This document shows, piece after piece, positions 6,632 to 11,628 of a DNA stretch of 11,628 nt; within the stretch, counting starts at the first letter, position 1; each line of letters starts with the position of its first letter. Below the pieces are notes generated by a model, which was given only the letters and a program-made list of their open reading frames with translations, did not search any database and was not told where the DNA came from. The translations under genes and the position numbers were made by a program. Source of the stretch: Candidatus Poseidoniaceae archaeon (lineage in GTDB: Archaea; Thermoplasmatota; Poseidoniia; Poseidoniales; Poseidoniaceae). The DNA is taken from assembly GCA_022425185.1 (NCBI GenBank), contig JAKMFY010000037.1:1-11628 (forward strand), given 5' to 3'.

Positions 6632-7611
6632 CACATTTCACCTCCATCATAGTTGCTTGCTGAGCTTGAACCGCTCTTTTTGACTCCAGTATCCAAGTCA
6701 CAGGTCATGCCTTCACGGGCGACGACCATAACTTCACCAGTCATGATTGAATGTTGCAATCCACAGTATTCAGCACAGCGAATTGGGAAGGTTCCTGCAT
6801 CATCTGGAATGAATCCGAGTGTTGTTCCGCTTTCCAAACCTGGTACGAAATCTTCTTTCATTCCCCATTCAGGAACCCAGAAAGCGTGTTGAACACCAAC
6901 GTTTCGAGTATCGGAGGCATCGACAGGCTTGGAGTGCATGTTTGCGATGATGACCTCGTCGCATGGAATGATCATCGGATTAGAAGGTGTAATCAATTTG
7001 TGGCCTACTGGTATGTGCTCCCATGTGTGGATGAGTACGCCTTCAGCGTCGAAGACCTTGACGTAATTGTGCTGGAATGGGCTGTAGGTAGCAGTAGGAA
7101 TACCTGTTATATCCGTCCCATTAAAGAAGAGTTCAGTCTTGATCGTCCCCATCTTCACTTCAACCGTAGAGTCAGTGTTTCCTTCAGATGTGACTTGCAT
7201 AGAACCTGCGCTCCAAGCAACATCGAATCCAGTTTCACTGTCTTCCCAAGTCAACGACTCTTCGTAAACGAATTCGAAATACCACTGGTAAGCGTTGACT
7301 GTGATGTCGAAGGTTTCTGCTTCTTCGTCGAAGTTCCAAACTGCGGCGTTTGAACCAAGTGCCATGACCGTTAGCCACACAACAAGGAATGTTGGGACGA
7401 TGTAAAACATCAGTTCGAGGGTTGTATTGTGCCGATCGACAGGAAACGCCCCGACTTCAATATGGTCAATATTCGTAGTATCGGGTTCAACTCCGTCGCG
7501 GTATCTCAAAATTGCTGTAAACAGCCAACCAAATGTGAAAATGGCGACAATAATCGACCAAAACATAAATTTGTCGTAAAGTACGTAGAAAACGGTATCT
7601 TCCGCTGGCAT
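6631..7611 (-). CDS. coxB: Cytochrome c oxidase subunit II (CuA-containing)
   Basis: First gene of the oxidase operon. It takes electrons from a cytochrome c or small copper protein into the binuclear CuA site and passes them to heme a. Two transmembrane helices (about 14-36 and 64-85) are followed by an outward cupredoxin domain. The CuA ligands are all present: His242 (VQHAFWVPEW), Cys279, Glu281 (carbonyl), Cys283, His287 and Met290 in CAEYCGLQHSIM. The electron-entry Trp is in NAYQWYFEF (106-114, Trp110). This excludes a quinol oxidase. At 326 residues it is longer than simple COX II: the stretch 116-200 and an insert before His242 (SKPVDASDTRNVG) are extra. No signal peptide is seen; residue 1 is an ATG at 7611 with GGGTG 5 nt upstream. 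The C-terminal tail (300-326) is Ser- and Gly-rich with one Cys and no cytochrome c domain. Confidence 0.96.
   Translation of the reverse strand: MPAEDTVFYVLYDKFMFWSIIVAIFTFGWLFTAILRYRDGVEPDTTNIDHIEVGAFPVDRHNTTLELMFYIVPTFLVVWLTVMALGSNAAVWNFDEEAETFDITVNAYQWYFEFVYEESLTWEDSETGFDVAWSAGSMQVTSEGNTDSTVEVKMGTIKTELFFNGTDITGIPTATYSPFQHNYVKVFDAEGVLIHTWEHIPVGHKLITPSNPMIIPCDEVIIANMHSKPVDASDTRNVGVQHAFWVPEWGMKEDFVPGLESGTTLGFIPDDAGTFPIRCAEYCGLQHSIMTGEVMVVAREGMTCDLDTGVKKSGSSSASNYDGGEM
6639..6645 (-). promoter_or_regulatory. Ribosome binding site of subunit I gene
   Basis: GGAGGTG on the minus strand, 7 nt before the ATG at 6631. It lies inside the last codons of subunit II (GGA GGT GAA ATG TGA). It favours ATG 6631 over the GTG at 6634, and suggests translational coupling of subunits II and I. 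Confidence 0.8.
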
Positions 7612-7803
7612 GGTTGCACCCTGATTAAAGGGGCGAGAGGGCCTACTTTAAGCGTTGGCGTAAAGCAAGTACTAGATTGAAATTCTTTCCTCTCATTTTC
7701 TTTCATATGAACCTATGTTCTTCACCTCTGAATCAATGCGTTTGTTGAAAAACCCAAACCGCTCACAGAACATGAGGCCAGTAGGCGTTTGAGGGTGGTG
7801 GAG
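7612..7803. promoter_or_regulatory. Divergent intergenic region: promoters of the oxidase operon and the Toprim gene
   Basis: About 190 nt separate the divergent starts, the only real intergenic space in the window. On the minus strand, ACGCTTAAAGTAGG has its TATA-like part (CTTAAA, about 7652-7647) some 36 nt before the subunit II ATG, giving a short leader if used; CTTTAATC is a second AT-rich candidate closer in. GGGTG (7617-7621) is the ribosome binding site. On the plus strand, TTGAAAAAC (about 7744-7752) is a weak TATA candidate, and GAGGGTGG (7791-7798) precedes the Toprim ATG by 5 nt. A 13-codon open frame (7707-7748) is seen, but nothing supports it. Promoter calls are by eye and weak; the location of promoters somewhere here is firm from the gene layout. 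Confidence 0.5.
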
Positions 7804-8268
7804 ATGAATAATTCACCAAATACCATCGAACGTTTCCAGAAAGCTGGAAAGGCTCTGGGAGTGGCGCGGAAGCGTAATCGTGACGAAGGATTCGCCATCA
7901 TTATCGAAGGCCCTCGTGACAAAATAGCATTGAAACGACTCGGATTTACGGGCCCTCTTGAAGTGGTGAATAGGGGATGGGGGATGGATCGTTTCATCGC
8001 CTATCTGTACGAAACCTACGGAACGCGGACTGAAGACCGTAAAGCCACGATGACGCTTCTCATGGATTGGGATCGAACAGGCGGAAGATTGCAAGCAAAT
8101 TTGCGTAGTCGGCTTGAATCATTTGACGTCCAAATCGATGAAGAACTGCGCCGTGTACTGATGAAGACGTTGAAGCCAGAAACACGGGTTGTCGAGAGTC
8201 TTGGCGGCTTAGCAGGTGCCCTCATGCCGCACATGGGTATTGACGAACCACTTACATCGGATTCATAG
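7804..8268 (+). CDS. Small Toprim-domain protein (UPF0292-like)
   Basis: A 154-residue protein built around one Toprim fold, the metal-binding module of topoisomerases, primases and RNase M5-like nucleases. Seen: IIIEGPRD (32-39) with the catalytic-type Glu35 and Asp39, then LLMDWDRTGGRL (85-96) with the DxD pair Asp88 and Asp90. This arrangement, and the size, resemble the archaeal UPF0292 group of stand-alone Toprim proteins, whose function is not established. A basic N-terminal helix (10-27) precedes the fold, and the last 40 residues carry no known motif. The start ATG at 7804 was preferred because GAGGGTGG lies 5 nt before it; in-frame GTG (7795, 7798) and TTG (7789) codons upstream are possible. 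The NERD-domain gene follows on the same strand, so the two may be co-transcribed. Confidence 0.82.
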   Translation: MNNSPNTIERFQKAGKALGVARKRNRDEGFAIIIEGPRDKIALKRLGFTGPLEVVNRGWGMDRFIAYLYETYGTRTEDRKATMTLLMDWDRTGGRLQANLRSRLESFDVQIDEELRRVLMKTLKPETRVVESLGGLAGALMPHMGIDEPLTSDS

Positions 8269-8313
8269 AATTCAAGGTTGAAGTTCAAATACTCTGCAAT
8301 TGAAAGAACCATC

Positions 8314-9534
8314 ATGGGGCTTCTGGGGAATTATCGGTGGTTGAAGGCCCGTGACCTCAAACCGTATCCGAAACCAGATTTCGCAAAACTTGCAGGCACA
8401 AAATCCGAACTTGATCTTCTCGAATACATTCGAAAAATAAGCGGTGTAGTCGAAGTCTTCCATTCAGCTCGCATCAACCAAATCATCAAAGGAAGAAGCC
8501 GCAGAGAAGCAGATCTTATCGTTCTCATGATCGACAGAATCGTCTTTATTGAAGTGAAGAACTACAAAGGCGACATCACAATGCAGGAACATGTCTTGTA
8601 TCAAAATGGTCAATCAAGAGGCTGGACATTTGCCAAACTTGAGGAAGCAGTAGGAAGATTCCGAGAAATTGCAAAGGAGGTAGGAATCGTCCTTGAAAGC
8701 GATGTTATCGAGACCGTTTTGGCTTGTGTTGGAAACGGTGTAGTCAAAGAATCCGTTCAACCCAAGGCGATAACAGGGTCTTTTGTCGCCGATTCAAAGA
8801 AGGCTGTCAAGGAAATACTATCTCAACCGCGTGAACACTTCGAAGAATTTGATGAAGAGACGGTCAAGGCTCTGAATACGCTTCTCTCTATGTTTGGAAC
8901 ATGGGACAGCATTCAGTTTCCGAATGAAGCAAGACATGATGGCGATCTTACATCACCTCGTGCGATACGAGAATGGAGGAAAACGTATCGTGAATTACGT
9001 ATTATCAACGCACGTGGCTGGTGGTCAACGCTGTTCAAGGGGCCGCAATTTACTGGGGAACTTATTCCACGCCAAGGCGATCGTATCGAGGTTATCGATT
9101 TGGATTATGAGGAATTGGTCGGCTTGTATAATCCACACGAAATGAGTGATGAAGAGCATCCTTACGAAGGCCTTGCCTCCATCACTTTCGGCTATACTGA
9201 ACTTCAAGATTGGTCAAAAGTTCAACTGATTAAGAAACAGAAAGCCAAGGCCAGTGAAGCCAATGAAGCTGCTGAAACATCTGCCCCCCAGGAAGGCGAT
9301 ATTGTACCTCAAGCAAGAGTCATCAATCATCTCACTGGAGCAAATGAAGGGATTGTTTTCCGTTTGAATAAGAAGATTACAGGCGTGTATTGGCGAGATA
9401 AAATGACTGAAATGGAATGGACCCTGAAAGATGCAACCATGGCTATCAACTCAGCACACGATGTTGAAATTACATCCAGCAGATACGTCAAGAGCAAAAA
9501 GAGATGGCAAATTCACGTCAAGACCATTGAATAG
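8314..9534 (+). CDS. NERD-domain (nuclease-related) protein with unknown C-terminal region
   Basis: Residues about 27-115 fit the NERD domain, a PD-(D/E)xK nuclease-like fold. Seen: GTKSELDLLEYI with Glu32 as the helix acid, READLIVL with Asp67, and IVFIEVKNYKGDI with Glu80 and Lys82 as the ExK pair. The metal-binding residues are intact, so activity on nucleic acid is plausible but unproven. The middle (115-300) has no motif I recognise; a low-complexity Ala/Glu/Lys linker at 303-327 leads to a compact C-terminal region (about 330-406) rich in beta strands. No helicase motifs and no membrane segment are present. It follows the Toprim gene by 45 nt from this ATG, or 9 nt if the in-frame TTG at 8278 is used (12 more residues); neither start has a good ribosome binding site. 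It ends 6 nt from the convergent regulator gene. Confidence 0.8.
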   Translation: MGLLGNYRWLKARDLKPYPKPDFAKLAGTKSELDLLEYIRKISGVVEVFHSARINQIIKGRSRREADLIVLMIDRIVFIEVKNYKGDITMQEHVLYQNGQSRGWTFAKLEEAVGRFREIAKEVGIVLESDVIETVLACVGNGVVKESVQPKAITGSFVADSKKAVKEILSQPREHFEEFDEETVKALNTLLSMFGTWDSIQFPNEARHDGDLTSPRAIREWRKTYRELRIINARGWWSTLFKGPQFTGELIPRQGDRIEVIDLDYEELVGLYNPHEMSDEEHPYEGLASITFGYTELQDWSKVQLIKKQKAKASEANEAAETSAPQEGDIVPQARVINHLTGANEGIVFRLNKKITGVYWRDKMTEMEWTLKDATMAINSAHDVEITSSRYVKSKKRWQIHVKTIE

Positions 9535-9540
9535 TCGGCC

Positions 9541-9996
9541 TTAGAGGACTGGCGGAATCACACGTCCATCTTCTTTGACAGTGTTGAGAACAACTTGAGT
9601 AAAGGAACGCTGTACGCCCTTTAGTGTGAATACAGTCTTGGTCAAATCATCAAGATCCTTTCTGCTTTGAACACGAGCAAGAACCATTGAATCGTAATCT
9701 CCTGTAACATCGTAGACTGCAAAGACTCGAGGGTCTGCTGCGATGTTTTGTTGAACATTGATCATCGAACCTTTTTCGATACGCAATCCGGTGATCACCG
9801 TCATGGTCCAACCAATGCTTTCCGGTTCTAAGAGGACGGTATAGCCCTTAATGACGCCGAGTTCTTCCAATCTGCGAAGTCGATTGGTGATGGTCCCTTG
9901 TGCAACCCCGATGCGTTGAGCAAGACCTCGTTGACTGATGCGTGCATCTTCAAGCAGAACGGCAAGAAGTCGTCGGTCGGTATCATCAAGTTGCAT
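9541..9996 (-). CDS. Lrp/AsnC-family transcriptional regulator
   Basis: A 151-residue protein of normal length for the family. Residues 1-60 are the winged helix-turn-helix: LDDTDRRLLAVLLEDARISQ opens the first helix, RGLAQRIGVAQGTITNRLRRLEELGVIKGYTV supplies the recognition helix and wing. Residues 66-145 form the RAM (ligand-sensing) domain, with the typical VFAVYDVTGDYDSMVLARV strand-turn-strand around the GDYD motif. Such proteins assemble as dimers or octamers and often respond to amino acids; the ligand here cannot be told. It starts 12 nt after the preceding minus-strand gene, whose frame ends TGATAA, so it may be read from the same transcript, but no ribosome binding site is seen. It converges on the NERD gene with 6 nt between stops, so the transcripts likely overlap. 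Confidence 0.93.
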   Translation of the reverse strand: MQLDDTDRRLLAVLLEDARISQRGLAQRIGVAQGTITNRLRRLEELGVIKGYTVLLEPESIGWTMTVITGLRIEKGSMINVQQNIAADPRVFAVYDVTGDYDSMVLARVQSRKDLDDLTKTVFTLKGVQRSFTQVVLNTVKEDGRVIPPVL

Positions 9997-10008
9997 AGTT
10001 GGCCGTTA

Positions 10009-11145
10009 TCAGGCTTCAACTTCAACGCTTCGTTCCTCGTCTTTGCGACCGGGTAAGCGAATGTTTTGCGTCCATCCACCGAGACCTTCAACGTCCATTT
10101 TCAGAAGAATAAGGAGTCCTTGTTGATGCCACTTCTTGAGACGTACCTCAAATGTGAATGCTTCACCAGGCTCAATCTTCGTTCGCTTAGCGCCTCCTCG
10201 CATAGTCCAAGGGGCGATGGCTTCACAGCCTTCTGTGGTAATCAGTCTCTTCTTTGCAAGGATTTCAATAAGAACGACAGGATCTTTTGAGTCCTTCCAT
10301 AATGCTCGAATCTCTGGCAATCCATGTTCTTGGTTGATGGAACCGCGAATCACTGAACCGATGATGAATGCCGCAACAAGAATCATTGCAAGTGGAGGCA
10401 AATGGTCGAGAACGGTGAGGTCTTCAGTTGACGTCGGCACCGTTGTTTCGTACATGGCAATGACGCCTGGTTGGCCTGTAGCGTTTTCTTCTGCGCCGAG
10501 AACGACAAAGACAACTCGCCATCCATGTACTTCTTTTGAAAGATCAACACCAGCAGCAAAAAGGTGTTCATATGAGACTTCAACATCAACCGCTGATGAA
10601 TTGTTGGCTGTGGTAAAGAAGCCAACATCGGACGTCATATCTCGAACCAACAATGGGATTTCTCGCCCATGTTGGTCTGTTGCATCCGCTTCAATGAAGA
10701 GAATCTGCATCAGTGCATCATCTCGAAGTTCGACTTGAGGTGTAAACGTCATGTTCGCAACCAAGTAATAGTGGTCTTCAAAATCTGAACGAATCGATAA
10801 TGTTCCTTCTAAGTCGACGATGTGCTGACGCGTATCTTCGCCATTTCCGTTGATCAGTGAAGCAGTTTCATCGATCTCAATGCCATTTGTTCCAGCCCGT
10901 AGATTTGCATCATCATCAGGCCAGTCAGAACCTGTTGTATCGCTGTGTCTCCACCAATTGACGACAACATCACCGTCTTGGGTTGCATTGCATTCTTTGC
11001 ATTGCATCATCTGGTCAGGAAAGTGTTCAACATATCGATGTTTGACATCTGTATGTTCTCCAAGTTTCCATTCGAGATGCAAACTTGTGGATGCAGAAGC
11101 AAGTGGTATGAGAAGGACAAGAGCAAACAAAAGCAAACGCTTCAT
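10009..11145 (-). CDS. Exported single-pass membrane protein of unknown function
   Basis: I do not recognise this 378-residue protein. Seen: a clear signal peptide (MKRLLLFALVLLIPLASAS), then a long outward-facing region (20-245) rich in acidic residues and beta strands, with a CKEC pair (Cys49, Cys52) that could bind metal or form a disulphide, and tandem Trp (WW, 64-65). One transmembrane helix spans about 249-267 and is followed by a basic stretch, so the last 110 residues are predicted cytoplasmic. That tail has a possible helix-rich start (LPEIRALWKDSKDPVVLIEILAKK region, 277-300) and a beta-rich end (325-365). The topology (sensor outside, domain inside) would suit signal transfer, perhaps to the neighbouring Lrp-type regulator, but this is inference. 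Its ATG overlaps the stop of the upstream gene by 4 nt, with GGAGG 7 nt before it. Confidence 0.85.
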   Translation of the reverse strand: MKRLLLFALVLLIPLASASTSLHLEWKLGEHTDVKHRYVEHFPDQMMQCKECNATQDGDVVVNWWRHSDTTGSDWPDDDANLRAGTNGIEIDETASLINGNGEDTRQHIVDLEGTLSIRSDFEDHYYLVANMTFTPQVELRDDALMQILFIEADATDQHGREIPLLVRDMTSDVGFFTTANNSSAVDVEVSYEHLFAAGVDLSKEVHGWRVVFVVLGAEENATGQPGVIAMYETTVPTSTEDLTVLDHLPPLAMILVAAFIIGSVIRGSINQEHGLPEIRALWKDSKDPVVLIEILAKKRLITTEGCEAIAPWTMRGGAKRTKIEPGEAFTFEVRLKKWHQQGLLILLKMDVEGLGGWTQNIRLPGRKDEERSVEVEA

Positions 11146-11582
11146 TCCTCTTCCTCCATTCCTAATCGAATTTCAAGGAGTCGTCGTTCTCCCTTATCGA
11201 GCATTAAGGTGATACGAGTACCACACCATGCGCTAATGATGAGGTCTCCAGTAGAATGTTTGACGCGAACGAGCAATGCACCTGAAGATAATTCGGTATC
11301 ATAGGCTTCAGCGAATTCATCCCGTTGTGGTGCTTCATTTCGTAACAGTCGTTGCAGCATGACTTCATCGATGACGAGAATATCATCGGAAAGATGTGGA
11401 TAGATCAAGGGTATTGATTCTTGACGCGCTCTCCAGCGACCGCTCTTGGCGACAAAGGCAGGTAATCCGACATGGAGGACTTGTAAGGGGTGAAACGTGC
11501 CACTTGGCCAACGGTTACCGCGCTTGTTTGGTGTTTGTTTTGACCAAATACGGTCATAGACGATTTGAGGTGCTATGGCCAT
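11142..11582 (-). CDS. Hypothetical cytoplasmic protein
   Basis: A 146-residue protein of unknown family. It has no signal peptide or membrane segment. The N-terminal third is basic and aromatic (RIWSKQTPNKRGNRWPSGTFHPL), the rest alternates strands and helices, and it ends in an acidic tail (GMEEEE). The pattern at 100-140 (SGALLVRVKHSTGDLIISAW, then GTRITLMLDKGERRLLEIRL) reads as a small beta sandwich or barrel. The start ATG at 11582 is chosen because GAGGT lies 6 nt upstream; the frame is open to the window edge, with a TTG at 11624, so a longer form cannot be excluded. It overlaps the next gene by 4 nt (ATGA), and so is translationally coupled to the exported membrane protein. The upstream 46 nt contain GAATAAAAC, a possible TATA element. 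Confidence 0.75.
   Translation of the reverse strand: MAIAPQIVYDRIWSKQTPNKRGNRWPSGTFHPLQVLHVGLPAFVAKSGRWRARQESIPLIYPHLSDDILVIDEVMLQRLLRNEAPQRDEFAEAYDTELSSGALLVRVKHSTGDLIISAWCGTRITLMLDKGERRLLEIRLGMEEEE
11153..11157 (-). promoter_or_regulatory. Ribosome binding site of the exported membrane protein gene
   Basis: GGAGG on the minus strand, 7 nt before the ATG at 11145, inside the final Glu codons of the upstream gene (ATG GAG GAA GAG GAA TGA). It fixes the start of the signal peptide and supports coupling of the two genes. Confidence 0.65.
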
Positions 11583-11628
11583 TCGCTTACCTCTTCTCCA
11601 CCAAGAGTGGTTGGTTTTATTCAATTGA

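Noticed and set aside
6751..7353. A 200-codon plus-strand open frame across subunit II
   Set aside because: It is antisense to the CuA domain, whose ligands are all present on the minus strand; the predicted product shows no family pattern.
6631..7611. The enzyme as a quinol oxidase
   Set aside because: All CuA ligands are present in subunit II, and quinol oxidases lack them.
7707..7748. A 13-codon plus-strand open frame (MNLCSSPLNQCVC) in the divergent promoter region
   Set aside because: Too short to support by sequence alone, with no ribosome binding site; it could only be argued as a leader peptide if conserved in relatives.
7804..9534. The Toprim/NERD pair as an established antiviral defence island
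   Set aside because: There is no helicase, methylase, reverse transcriptase, integrase or mobile element nearby, and base use matches the neighbours; the pair is kept only as an open question.
10136..10738. A 200-codon plus-strand open frame in the right-hand cluster
   Set aside because: The minus-strand frame at the same place has a signal peptide, a membrane helix and a good ribosome binding site; the plus frame is Ser/Arg/Thr-rich and looks like a codon-usage shadow.

Overview
The window looks like the chromosome of an aerobic marine euryarchaeon, most likely of the Ca. Poseidoniales (Marine Group II) type. The signs are ribosome binding sites close to GGAGGTG, a tRNA gene with no encoded CCA end, a small archaeal-type Toprim protein, an Lrp/AsnC regulator and acidic, Asp/Glu-rich exported proteins. 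This placement is inferred from the style of the genes, not from a marker gene.

Right to left on the minus strand, the core (about 7611 to 1008) is a compact cytochrome c oxidase operon: subunit II, I, III, IV, then a SCO-type copper chaperone. The first three genes are coupled by overlapping stop and start codons; the later junctions are 9 nt. All catalytic ligands are present: the CuA site in subunit II, and the heme a, heme a3 and CuB ligands with both proton channels in subunit I. It is therefore an A1-type heme-copper oxidase fed by a soluble or anchored electron carrier, not a quinol oxidase. Three of the five proteins carry large extra segments. Subunit I has an exported Reeler-like (choice-of-anchor V-like) domain with a CSCH motif at its N terminus. 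Subunit III has a two-helix extension ending in a His-rich loop. The SCO protein has two tandem DUF4430-like domains and a Cys-rich EGF-like piece set into its thioredoxin fold. These look like extra outward-facing modules on the oxidase and its assembly factor, and are the most unusual thing here.

Downstream of the SCO gene on the same strand lie a tRNA-Ser(UGA) gene (880-961) and a lipoprotein gene that runs off the left edge (1-825, still open).

To the right of the oxidase operon, and divergent from it, two plus-strand genes encode a small Toprim-domain protein (7804-8268) and a NERD-domain nuclease-like protein (8314-9534). Converging on them is a minus-strand cluster: an unrecognised 146-residue protein (11142-11582), an unrecognised signal-peptide/single-TM protein (10009-11145) overlapping it by 4 nt, and an Lrp/AsnC-family regulator (9541-9996). 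The only intergenic space of any size is 7612-7803, which must hold the promoters of the oxidase operon and the Toprim gene. No mobile element, CRISPR array or rRNA was seen.
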